Shown: positions 23,909 through 31,268 of the stretch, piece after piece
How the letters are laid out: each line of letters opens with the position of its first letter
Numbering within the stretch: the first letter of the stretch is position 1
Made by a program: the position numbers and the translations under genes
The notes under the pieces: model-generated
What the model was told of the DNA's origin: nothing
Seen by the model: only the letters and a program-made list of their open reading frames with translations
Database searches by the model: none
Assembly: GCA_002395225.1 (NCBI GenBank)
Contig: DGWH01000032.1
Location: 1 to 54,791, forward strand
DNA from: Christensenella sp. UBA4263
Lineage (GTDB): Bacteria > Bacillota > Clostridia > Christensenellales > Aristaeellaceae
Reading direction: 5' to 3'
DNA: 54,791 bases

Positions 23909-25396
23909 ATGATTAAAACGATTTCACCCCAGGATATGCAGGAAATGGAGCATGCGTTTCTGGATGGAACAGGATATCCGTCCCTTCTCCTGATGGAACA
24001 TGCCTCTGAGGCCGTGGTCCGCGTGCTTGCTGAAAGAGTTCCGCAAAATGCCTGCGTTCTCTTTGTCTGCGGGGGCGGCAATAACGGCGGAGACGGCTGC
24101 GCGGCGGCCCGCCTCTGGATGCAGCAGGGAGGCCAGGCAGAGGTCTGGCTCCTGAAGAGCCCGTCCCAGATGAAAGGGGATGCGGGAACCAATGCCCTTC
24201 TGCTCAGCGCCTGCGGGGCCAGAATGCGGATTGTGTACGGTGATGTCCCTGATATTCCCGAGGGAATTGCGGGAATCGTGGACGCGCTCTTTGGAACCGG
24301 CCTTTCAAAGCCTCTTGAGGGAACGGCGCTGGAGATTGTGGAACGGATCAACAGCAGCGGCCTGCCGGTCATTTCGGTCGATATTCCCTCCGGCGTGGAC
24401 GGGGCCACCGGAAAAGCACTGGGGCTGGGCGTGCAGGCCACGGAAACCGTGACGTTCCATCGGGCGAAACACGGGCATTTCCTGTATCCGGGCAGGGAAC
24501 TGACCGGAAAACTGACCATCTCGGATATCGGGATTCTGAACGAATGGGATGGTGCGCAGGGCATCGATATTCTTGAAAAGGAAGATGCCTCGGCACTGCT
24601 TCCGGACAGGCCGAGAAACAGCCATAAGGGGACGTTCGGGCATGTGCTGGTGGTAGCCGGCAGTGAGGGAATGAGCGGCGCAGCGGTTCTCTGTACCCGT
24701 GCAGCGATGCGTTCCGGTGCGGGACTTGTCACAGCGGCCTGCACCTTCCCGTCGCTCTCCGTTCTGCAGACAGGGGCTCCCTGTGCCATGGCCCGGGTGG
24801 TATCCGATATTGATCATATTGAGGCAGCGTCCGCACAGGCGCTCCGGGAATTGATGAACGGAAAAGCGGCCCTGGCCATAGGTCCGGGAATCGGGCGTCA
24901 CGAGGATACCTGGCAGGCTCTTTTGCCGCTGATTGAATCGGATATTCCCAAAGTTGTGGATGCGGATGCCCTGTTCCTGCTGGCCAGACACGGCGGAAAG
25001 GTCGGACAGAATACGGTTCTTACGCCGCACGCGGGGGAGATGGCAAAACTTTGCGGAACCGATGTGCAGTCTGTTCTGGATGCCCCGGTTGAATCGGCGC
25101 AGCAGCTGGCCGGCGAGATGAACTGCTGTGTGCTGCTCAAGGGAGCGACAACGGTGATTGCACAGGGCGAGGAACTGTCCATGAACATTACAGGAGCGGA
25201 CGCGATGGCAACCGGCGGATCCGGCGATGTCCTGACCGGAATGATTGCCGGTCTCCTGGCACAGGGCTGCCCGATCTCCGATGCGGCACGTCTTGGCGCC
25301 TATTACCATGGACTGGCGGGCGAACAGGCAGCTGCCGATCTGGGAAGCCGCGCGGTGACGGCAATGGATATATGCGAACGGATAAGGATTGAATGA
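23909..25396 (+). CDS. nnr: Bifunctional NAD(P)H-hydrate epimerase / ADP-dependent dehydratase
   Basis: The 495-residue fusion has an N-terminal epimerase (YjeF_N, 1-205: FVCGGGNNGGDGCAAARL and DIPSGVDGATG) and a C-terminal ribokinase-like dehydratase (215-490: HKGTFGHVLVVAGS, ALAIGPGIG, VVDADALFLLA, TPHAGEMAKL, KGATTVIA, and the catalytic ATGGSGDVLTGMIAG). It repairs hydrated NADH and NADPH. The order acpS-nnr is widespread in Bacillota. GGGAGGAGG precedes the ATG. The final bases overlap the region where yitT translation begins. Confidence 0.95.
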   Translation: MIKTISPQDMQEMEHAFLDGTGYPSLLLMEHASEAVVRVLAERVPQNACVLFVCGGGNNGGDGCAAARLWMQQGGQAEVWLLKSPSQMKGDAGTNALLLSACGARMRIVYGDVPDIPEGIAGIVDALFGTGLSKPLEGTALEIVERINSSGLPVISVDIPSGVDGATGKALGLGVQATETVTFHRAKHGHFLYPGRELTGKLTISDIGILNEWDGAQGIDILEKEDASALLPDRPRNSHKGTFGHVLVVAGSEGMSGAAVLCTRAAMRSGAGLVTAACTFPSLSVLQTGAPCAMARVVSDIDHIEAASAQALRELMNGKAALAIGPGIGRHEDTWQALLPLIESDIPKVVDADALFLLARHGGKVGQNTVLTPHAGEMAKLCGTDVQSVLDAPVESAQQLAGEMNCCVLLKGATTVIAQGEELSMNITGADAMATGGSGDVLTGMIAGLLAQGCPISDAARLGAYYHGLAGEQAAADLGSRAVTAMDICERIRIE

Positions 25397-25397
25397 A

Positions 25398-26267
25398 GTG
25401 CGTATGAAACAGGCGGGCGGAATCGACTGGAAAAGGGAAGGACGGAAACTGATCACAGAATACCTGCATGTCCTGCTGGGGACGCTGATTACCGGCGTGT
25501 CATTTGCCATGTTCTTTCTCCCGCATGACATCGCTCCGGGCGGCGTCACGGGCATTGCCACGGTTGCCGCCGCCTATCTTCCGCTCGGCGTCGGTTTTAT
25601 CAGCTTTCTCATCAACCTGCCTCTGTTCATCCTTGGCGGGCACCATTCGGGATGGCGGTTCGTCCTTCGTTCCTTTGTGGCCATGATGCTCCTGTCTCTG
25701 TTCATTGACCTGCTCCCACATACAGACCTGACCGGGGATGGTCTTCTTGCCTCCGTCTTTGGCGGCCTGCTGATGGGCATCGGTCTCGGAATGGTTGTCC
25801 GTGCCGGGGCGACGACCGGCGGAACGGATATGGCGGCAAAGCTCCTGCATGACCGTTTTCCGGTCTTTTCCATCGCGGCGATTTTGCTGGCCATCGACTC
25901 ACTGGTCATTCTCCTTGCCATCCGTCAGTTTGGCTTTCAGGCGGGCTGCTATGCACTGATTGCCTGCTTTGTCTCCTCAAAGGCCATGGACATGGTCGTG
26001 CAGGGATTCAATACTGCCGTTCAGCTGATGATTATCACCAGCCAGCATGACAGTATCGTGGAGCGCATTCACCGGGATCTTGGCCGCGGCTGCACGGCGT
26101 TCATGGCCACGGGAACCTATTCAGGGAATCCGGTTGGCGCCCTCATGTGCGTATGTTCACGCCTCGAAATGCCGAGACTGAAAAAGATCATCTCCGAGGA
26201 AGACCCCAATGCATTTGTGACCGTCTGTGATGTCCGTGAAGCTCTTGGAGAGGGTTTTGCCAAATGA
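25398..26267 (+). CDS. YitT-family membrane protein (DUF161 + DUF2179)
   Basis: The GTG at 25398, nine bases after AAGGA, is the best start (289 residues); ATG at 25404 is possible. Five to six membrane helices (about 25-195) include the typical PHDIAPGGVTGIAT near the N terminus and RAGATTGGTDMAAKLL (about 135). A C-terminal cytoplasmic DUF2179 domain follows (about 210-285: ITSQHDSIVERIH, MATGTYSG). The family may transport small solutes, but no substrate is established. The end lies before the tRNA terminator, which may also serve this gene. Confidence 0.88.
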   Translation: MRMKQAGGIDWKREGRKLITEYLHVLLGTLITGVSFAMFFLPHDIAPGGVTGIATVAAAYLPLGVGFISFLINLPLFILGGHHSGWRFVLRSFVAMMLLSLFIDLLPHTDLTGDGLLASVFGGLLMGIGLGMVVRAGATTGGTDMAAKLLHDRFPVFSIAAILLAIDSLVILLAIRQFGFQAGCYALIACFVSSKAMDMVVQGFNTAVQLMIITSQHDSIVERIHRDLGRGCTAFMATGTYSGNPVGALMCVCSRLEMPRLKKIISEEDPNAFVTVCDVREALGEGFAK

Positions 26268-26350
26268 CAAAGGGGAGATTCCTGAAAGCGTCCATCACCG
26301 GCACTATTTTGATTCCGATCCTGGAAAATATTCCGTCAAACACAAAAATA

Positions 26351-26391
26351 AAGGGTTGTAGCTGAACCTTTCGGTTTATCTACAACCCTTT
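26351..26391 (-). terminator. Terminator of the tRNA-Ser pair
   Basis: Complementary arms AAAGGGTTGTAG and CTACAACCCTTT enclose an 18-base loop; on the minus strand ATTTTTGTG follows. Confidence 0.85.
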
Positions 26392-26395
26392 ACAG

Positions 26396-26484
26396 CGCGG
26401 AAGGTGGGATTTGAACCCACGCCACCCTTCACGAGTGCTACTCCCTTAGCAGGGGAGCCCCTTTGGCCACTTGGGTACTTCCGC
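26396..26484 (-). tRNA. tRNA-Ser (anticodon GCU)
   Basis: The minus strand gives an 89-base class II tRNA: acceptor GCGGAAG/CTTCCGC with G73 discriminator, anticodon loop CTGCTAA (anticodon GCT), a long variable arm and T-loop GGTTCAAATCC. The 3' CCA is not encoded. Confidence 0.95.
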
Positions 26485-26507
26485 GTATGGCCAGTGAAAT
26501 ATGAAAT

Positions 26508-26596
26508 TGGCGGAGAGAGAGGGATTCGAACCCCCGGTACCTTGCGGTATCACTGGTTTTCAAGACCAGCGCCTTAAACCCCTCGGCCATCTCTCC
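26508..26596 (-). tRNA. tRNA-Ser (anticodon UGA)
   Basis: A class II tRNA on the minus strand: acceptor GGAGAGA/TCTCTCC, G73, anticodon loop CTTGAAA (anticodon TGA), long variable arm GATACCGCAAGGTACC and T-loop GGTTCGAATCC. A genomic CCA (26508-26510) is present, unlike its neighbour 23 bases downstream. Confidence 0.95.
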
Positions 26597-26823
26597 AAAG
26601 CTATGACCTAGCGGTCTTGTGTATTATATGTCGGTGTCGTTTTTTTGTCAATAACAAAAGTCGGCGAATGATTTTGTACATTATACACATAAATCATTCG
26701 CCGAAGAATTCATCAAGGCTTGAGATCTCAATGATTGGTTTCGGCTTTTTTGAAAACAATGCGGAAACGGCTTTTGAGACATTTGCGATTCAAATTGATT
26801 GTATGGTGGGGGATTATCCATGA
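26597..26823. other. Intergenic DNA between tRNA promoter and insertion sequence
   Basis: No gene is seen. It holds the tRNA promoter and a 14-bp perfect inverted repeat (26661-26674 with 26691-26704) that on the minus strand is followed by CTTTTGTTATT, a plausible weak terminator protecting the tRNA promoter from upstream leftward transcription. Confidence 0.5.
26623..26651 (-). promoter_or_regulatory. Consensus promoter of the tRNA-Ser pair
   Basis: Minus-strand perfect TTGACA (26646-26651) and perfect TATAAT (26623-26628) with 17-base spacing, 27 bases ahead of the first tRNA. Confidence 0.9.
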
Positions 26824-27027
26824 CAGGGCAAATTGGTGGAACTTAAAACTAACAATAATCCGCATACGGGATGCACATCACTTTGCAAATACAATAGCAT
26901 CTTTGCGAAAAATCTTCAATAACGTCTCTTGTGAAAGTCAAAAAGGCGCAGTTGTCCCTCCTGTCTTTTTACCCAGATCGACAGGCTCCGAAACTGTGCC
27001 AGGGTTCATATTCAATTGCCTGAGTTA

Positions 27028-28347
27028 TTATGAAGCAGCTTTGTATTGGCACTCAGAGGCGCAGCTTCCTTCATTGTTATTTATCATGATGCATCCACAG
27101 GTATCTCTTAAAGACTGTCGAAGGATAGCATATCCCTTGGTGTAATGAATTGTCTTCTTAATCCATGTCAGCATAGCATAGATGAGCCTTCTCAAAAGGG
27201 CATAGTTCTGCTTGCTAAACCCCTTACGAACACGACATAAATCCTCAGAAAACGTAGTATCGAGGACATAGTGAATCATCTCGCATCCTGCCCAATGATC
27301 ACGAACATATCCGGCAAATTCCTGTGCAGATAACCGGTCATCCCAATCACTAATGTAATAGACCTCTTGTGTAGAGCACTCCATTTTTAACTGGTTTGTC
27401 ACAGGATCACGACGAACAATGCGCCGTTCCCTGATAACCATGCCAACAGAGTGGCACAGGCCTTCAAATGCGGTATCTTTCAGGAGCTCTTCAACGCCTT
27501 CTGTTATAATGAAATACTTACGGGAATCAACACGGCCGTGTTTACGCTTTCCATTGTCTTCGTCATCATACTCATGTATTATTTCGGTATTGTACAGACG
27601 TGCTTCATCAAAAAATAAACGAAGATCTTCTTCGAGAGTCTTCTGATTCCCTTTGACGGGCAAAATGCAGTGTCCACCACTTTGGACAATTGCACGAACA
27701 ACTTCGCTGTTAGTACCGGCTGCATCAATAGTTACAGTTGCCCCGTTAAGATCAAGAAGCTCAAAAAGGTTGTTCATCTCGCCAAGTTCGTTAGTCTTTT
27801 TATCTATGGCAATCTGAGCGCGCAGAACCCCATTTTCTACATCAAAAGCATTGAGTATATATGGAGGATGTGTTCCACCAAAGCATTTTTCTAGGCATGC
27901 ACGAATAGCCTTACCATCCACTGCAATATGTTTGGATGAAAGTGAGATATGCTTAGAAAGCCACTCGTCAACACAGGCGAGCAGTTGAATCCAACTCACT
28001 TTTGCAAGGCATTCTAAAAGGGTAGTATCAGAGGGAACTTTTGGCAGCTCAGCGACAGACAATCCAAGATAATACCTGACTTTGCCAATATTAAGCGTCA
28101 ATATTTCCTCGATGGCCGAGACGTTGTTGCCAGCCCACAAAATGCCAATGCACAGAAGAACAAGAAGGAGATTGAGTTCGTATTCATCCACTCGAGCACG
28201 ATAATCCTCTATCTCTTTGAAGCTGGCAAACAGATCAAGAAACATCTCACGAAAGAGCCAGGTAATTTCTTTATTGATCTGTTTCTCAGTTTCCAGTCTT
28301 AAGTGAAGAAAATAACGCTCTTGCAGTATCTGAGAACGGCTCTTCAT
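27028..28347 (-). CDS. ISAs1-family-like DDE transposase
   Basis: The ATG at 28347 overlaps the stop codon of the preceding gene (ATGA), giving 439 residues. An N-terminal DDE-associated domain (about 25-110: FKEIEDYRARVDEYELNLLL) precedes an RNase H-like core: first Asp in KHIAVDGKAIR (about 145), second Asp in ATVTIDAAGTNSEVV (about 208) followed by ILPVKGNQKTL, and a late acidic region HYVLDTTFSEDLCRVR (about 385) in place of the usual HWxIEN-LHWxLD segment. Length exceeds the usual 370-380 residues. It appears intact and could be active. Confidence 0.9.
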   Translation of the reverse strand: MKSRSQILQERYFLHLRLETEKQINKEITWLFREMFLDLFASFKEIEDYRARVDEYELNLLLVLLCIGILWAGNNVSAIEEILTLNIGKVRYYLGLSVAELPKVPSDTTLLECLAKVSWIQLLACVDEWLSKHISLSSKHIAVDGKAIRACLEKCFGGTHPPYILNAFDVENGVLRAQIAIDKKTNELGEMNNLFELLDLNGATVTIDAAGTNSEVVRAIVQSGGHCILPVKGNQKTLEEDLRLFFDEARLYNTEIIHEYDDEDNGKRKHGRVDSRKYFIITEGVEELLKDTAFEGLCHSVGMVIRERRIVRRDPVTNQLKMECSTQEVYYISDWDDRLSAQEFAGYVRDHWAGCEMIHYVLDTTFSEDLCRVRKGFSKQNYALLRRLIYAMLTWIKKTIHYTKGYAILRQSLRDTCGCIMINNNEGSCASECQYKAAS

Positions 28348-28910
28348 GTTAAACTGCACTCCTTTATATTTATACCATAGGTTTCAAAAATTCGGAGGTG
28401 TGTATCAGATGGGCATTCTATGTAACGCTTAACGTTGTCTGAAAATAAGTGTAGTTCCTTTAAGGGCTGCAGATTGCTACGCAAGTCCGGGTCATGATAA
28501 TCCCAAAACACTGCAACCTGCATCTTTAACTTTCGATTTTTTGAAAGGACAGGGGGTTTCTCTTCGAGTAAATAGGAAGACGGCGATTCTAACTGAATGA
28601 CTTCTCTGAAAATAGCAGATGCATCCTCTTTCATGCGATTAATCCAGCATTTTGATCGAAGCTGAGAAAGTGCGTAAGTGAATCCAAATTCCCTGCATTT
28701 GAAAGTACTGACAGGAATAATATCCTTCTGAGCATTTAGCTCAATCCGGCCTTCAGGAGTGATGAGTGCGATACGTTCAGTATAGGTTACAGGATGTTTC
28801 TTTCCTTCCTCTCGGTGGGATTTTCGAACAACTGCATACCAGGCTCCATTTTCAAACGAAGCTGTCTCGCCTGGACGGAGATATCGAGTAACATAAGCAG
28901 GCCGCCGCAT
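28344..28910 (-). CDS. Insertion-sequence accessory protein, unknown function
   Basis: The ATG at 28910 is preceded by GGAGGGA and gives 188 residues. It has no membrane segment. The N terminus (MRRPAYVTRYLRPGE) is basic, then beta-rich stretches (FENGAWYAVVRKS, RIALITPEGRIEL) are followed by a helical half. It overlaps the transposase start by four bases, so they are co-translated. I do not recognise the fold. Its fixed place inside the terminal inverted repeats suggests a role in transposition, for example target choice or end binding, but nothing in the sequence proves that. Confidence 0.75.
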   Translation of the reverse strand: MRRPAYVTRYLRPGETASFENGAWYAVVRKSHREEGKKHPVTYTERIALITPEGRIELNAQKDIIPVSTFKCREFGFTYALSQLRSKCWINRMKEDASAIFREVIQLESPSSYLLEEKPPVLSKNRKLKMQVAVFWDYHDPDLRSNLQPLKELHLFSDNVKRYIECPSDTHLRIFETYGINIKECSLT

Positions 28911-29011
28911 GAAATCCCTCCTTCTAATAGTTGCATGAAACTGGAAAATGAAGTATACTCCGATTGTGTGAGTGGGCTTCATTTCGCGAGAAATGGGCCC
29001 TTTTTGCCGCT

Positions 29012-29422
29012 CTATTTGTCCTTTGAAAAAACCTTTGTAATGGTTGCCTGGAAATCCGAAACAGCTCGTTGTACTGTCTGCAGTTGAATAGTAAGTTCTG
29101 CTATTTGTTTGTTCTGATTGATGATGATATTGTTTTTGTTTTCGAGTTCTTGCCGCAAAAGAGCCTCTTTAGTAGTAGATGATGACGAATCCGACTGTTT
29201 TACGTCAATAGGTTTACCTGGCTCAGAGGCCTTTGCATTTCCTTTTGGAAGTCTTCCTCTTCTGCCGCTTGTCGGGACGATCTCTCCGGTGGTTTCATCT
29301 ACACGCCCAAGAAGTTTTCTGTGTGATCTCCCTTGCTTTTTATCTTTGTCCCAATATGACACGGAAGAATAAGCGTATGTAATCCCCGTTCGTTTATCGC
29401 GCACTTTAACAATTGTTGACAT
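29012..29422 (-). CDS. Insertion-sequence accessory protein with coiled coil
   Basis: The 136-residue protein starts with a compact beta-rich domain (MSTIVKVRDKRTGITYAYSS, then SYWDKDKKQGRSHRKLLGRV and DETTGEIVPT), a pattern I recall from small proteins and transposase N-termini in gut Firmicutes. A basic linker (GRRGRLPKGNAK) follows, then a predicted coiled coil (about 85-130). GAGG precedes the ATG, and a promoter lies at 29454-29482. It is the first gene of the element. The DNA-binding look of the middle part and the oligomerising tail suggest an end-binding or regulatory role; this is inference. Confidence 0.75.
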   Translation of the reverse strand: MSTIVKVRDKRTGITYAYSSVSYWDKDKKQGRSHRKLLGRVDETTGEIVPTSGRRGRLPKGNAKASEPGKPIDVKQSDSSSSTTKEALLRQELENKNNIIINQNKQIAELTIQLQTVQRAVSDFQATITKVFSKDK

Positions 29423-29453
29423 CTTACCTCGTTATATATAGAGCGACAATATG

Positions 29454-29482
29454 ATATTACGTCAATATAAATATTTTGTCAA
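29454..29482 (-). promoter_or_regulatory. Promoter of the insertion-sequence genes
   Basis: Minus-strand perfect TTGACA (29477-29482), 17-base spacer and TAATAT (29454-29459), about 30 bases ahead of the first gene. Confidence 0.75.
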
Positions 29483-29609
29483 TAGTTATTCACAAACTTT
29501 TTAACATAACGATGACTGCGCTGGTAAAATTCTAATAGTTCATTGTTAAAATGAAGTTCCTGAGGAGAAAAGATATCTGGCATACAACTCATCTTTTTCT
29601 TGAAAACAT

Positions 29610-29677
29610 AAATATTCCGCATACAAGAAAAGATGCTAGATAAAACATCTATTTTCTCTCTTGTATGCGGAATATTT
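29610..29677. repeat. Subterminal palindrome of the insertion sequence
   Basis: Perfect 19-bp inverted arms at 29610-29628 and 29659-29677 contain two of the three TCCGCATAC motifs. They are candidate transposase-binding sites at the right end; only one motif is present at the left end. Confidence 0.7.
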
Positions 29678-29811
29678 GGAGCATCCACCAATTTGCCCTG
29701 ACAAGCAGCTGCCGGTTAAATGATATGAAAACATCCTTCAATTTCCAATCTCCTTCCCGCCTTTCGGGATGGAGATTGTTTATGATTTATATGCAATGTG
29801 TCGAAAAACCT

Positions 29812-29835
29812 GCAGTAATTTTAGCAGTAATTTTA
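29812..29835. repeat. Two tandem 12-base repeats upstream of the LysR gene
   Basis: GCAGTAATTTTA occurs twice back to back, about 290 bases ahead of the LysR start codon. It could be a regulator-binding site or chance AT-rich duplication. Confidence 0.4.
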
Positions 29836-30122
29836 CGCAGCCCTAGGCAGCAACGCAGGTTGAAAAAGAACAGTGTCTATGATAAGATCAATCAAACAAT
29901 TCATCCGACGCCTCACACAAAGGATTGGGCCTGTGTCAAATATGCGTGTCGGAAAACCAGCGGTGCCAAAAGATCAGGATCCAGTTCATGAAGCGCAACT
30001 GTCACTCAGCGACGGTTCGTCAAATCTGAGCCAGAACCAAGCTGATCCGGCGAAAGACCGATATTGAGGCCAAAAAGGGAGGGACGCAGAATCACCATTC
30101 GCTCGGATTCTGCCTGAACACC

Positions 30123-31025
30123 ATGAACGATCTCCACCTCAGATACATTGTTGCCACTGCCACTCTGGGCTCACTCACCAAAGCTTCACAGGAACTGATG
30201 ATTGCCCAGCCGAATCTCAGCCGGATCATCCAGGGAATGGAGGAGACACTGGGGATTTCTCTCTTCATCCGTTCCTCAAAAGGCGTCCGCCTGACACCGG
30301 AGGGAAAGCGTTTCGTTGATAAAGCCCAGGCGGTTCTTGCGGACATTGATGATCTTGAAAAGATGTTTGCCGACAGCCCGCCGGTGCAGCAGCTTTTTTC
30401 CATCTCTGTTCCCGGAGTCACCTATCTGACCGAGGCCTTTGCCCGTTTTTCAGCCGGAATGACTGAGGGCTGCGAATTTACCTGTCTGGTGAGGGCCACA
30501 ACTGAAGCAATTCAGGATCTCGCCGAGAACAGGTGCCATCTGGGAATTATCCGTTATCCGTTCAGGGAGGAGCAGCATATCCGTGCCCTGCTGGAGGAAA
30601 AGCATCTCAGCAGAGAGCTTGTGGCAGATTTTGTCTGTTCTGTTCTGGTCAGCTGCGACAGTCCTTTGGCCGGACGCCGTTCCATTTCTCTCAAAGAGCT
30701 TGACGCGTTCATTGAGATCAGCGGCACAGATTCAGTCTGCTCTGAAACAAAGGATGACGCGGTTCCCCTCAGGCAGCGTATGTTTGTCTCAGACCGTGCC
30801 GCTCAGTTTGACGTGCTGCAGCACAATTCCCGGGCATATCTCTGGTCCTCCCCTGTCCCGCAGGAAGTTCTGACACCGTTTCATCTCGTTCAGCTCACCT
30901 GCTCAGACAATCCGGAAGTGTATCGGGATATGCTGATTTACCGGTCGGACTACCGGCTCACCGCGCTTGATAAACAGTTCATTACCGAAGTGGTTCAGTC
31001 AAAGCGCAGAGCCATGCCTTCCTAA
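30123..31025 (+). CDS. LysR-family transcriptional regulator
   Basis: The 300-residue protein has the N-terminal winged HTH (about 1-60: YIVATATLGSLTKASQELMIAQPNLSRII, here cited as the segment from residue 8) and a following RSSKGVRLTPEGKRF wing, then a dimerisation helix and a two-lobed effector domain (about 90-295). No classical Shine-Dalgarno precedes the ATG, but this start fits the family exactly. It is co-oriented with adhE, which begins 240 bases downstream, so it may regulate that operon, although LysR genes are usually divergent from their targets. The effector is unknown. Confidence 0.9.
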   Translation: MNDLHLRYIVATATLGSLTKASQELMIAQPNLSRIIQGMEETLGISLFIRSSKGVRLTPEGKRFVDKAQAVLADIDDLEKMFADSPPVQQLFSISVPGVTYLTEAFARFSAGMTEGCEFTCLVRATTEAIQDLAENRCHLGIIRYPFREEQHIRALLEEKHLSRELVADFVCSVLVSCDSPLAGRRSISLKELDAFIEISGTDSVCSETKDDAVPLRQRMFVSDRAAQFDVLQHNSRAYLWSSPVPQEVLTPFHLVQLTCSDNPEVYRDMLIYRSDYRLTALDKQFITEVVQSKRRAMPS

Positions 31026-31083
31026 TTTCATCCCTCCATACTCCCATATCACAAATGATATAGACGGCATGCTTTTTTTATAG

Positions 31084-31112
31084 TTGGCAAAGTATCCCGA
31101 CTTTGTTAAAAT
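31084..31112 (+). promoter_or_regulatory. Promoter of adhE
   Basis: TTGGCA (31084-31089), 17-base spacer and TAAAAT (31107-31112). The -10 box is overlapped by the Rex-type operator at 31103-31120. A leader of about 150 bases follows, with a small hairpin CAGGGG/CCCCTG at 31177-31191. Confidence 0.65.
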
Positions 31113-31120
31113 ATTAACAA
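31103..31120. promoter_or_regulatory. Rex operator (NADH/NAD+-responsive)
   Basis: TTGTTAAAATATTAACAA is a perfect 18-bp palindrome matching the Gram-positive Rex consensus TTGTTAA-N4-TTAACAA. It covers the -10 box of the adhE promoter, so bound Rex would block transcription until NADH rises. The rex gene is not in this window. Confidence 0.85.
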
Positions 31121-31268
31121 ATCAGATTTTCCACCCGGACAAACACTCTGTTTGCCCTCACCAGGGGATTTTCTGTCAGGGGATTCCCCTGTTTCTTGCA
31201 GAGCCAATGCCCGCAGGCATCGCTTTCAGACATTGCCTGCAATATCAAAACATTGAGGTATGATCAAC

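Larger units (their letters stand above)
26824..29700 (-). mobile_element. ISAs1-like insertion sequence with three genes
   Basis: The ends are a perfect 17-bp terminal inverted repeat, CAGGGCAAATTGGTGGA at 26824-26840 and its complement at 29684-29700. Both ends also carry a subterminal TCCGCATAC (26859-26867; complement at 29663-29671), and a third copy at 29616-29624 makes a perfect 19-bp palindrome with the second (29610-29628/29659-29677). Inside are three leftward genes and one promoter. The element is AT-rich compared with the flanks. No target-site duplication is evident. At 2,877 bp it is about twice the size of common single-gene ISAs1 members. Confidence 0.85.
29423..30122. other. 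Right end of insertion sequence and LysR upstream region
   Basis: 29423-29700 is the untranslated right end of the element with its promoter and palindrome. 29701-30122 is host DNA without a convincing gene: it has a hairpin (29746-29778, arms CAATCTCC-TTCCCG) and two adjacent 12-base direct repeats GCAGTAATTTTA (29812-29835). The open frames here lack ribosome binding sites. Confidence 0.5.

Noticed and set aside
29479..29691. 70-codon open frame at the right end of the insertion sequence
   Set aside because: It begins in the terminal inverted repeat, lacks a ribosome binding site and crosses the element's own palindrome and promoter.
26800..29725. Target-site duplication flanking the insertion sequence
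   Set aside because: The 8-10 bases outside the two inverted repeats do not match, so a duplication cannot be claimed.
29665..30067. Plus-strand open frames between the insertion sequence and the LysR gene
   Set aside because: The first starts inside the element end and neither has a ribosome binding site or recognisable motif.
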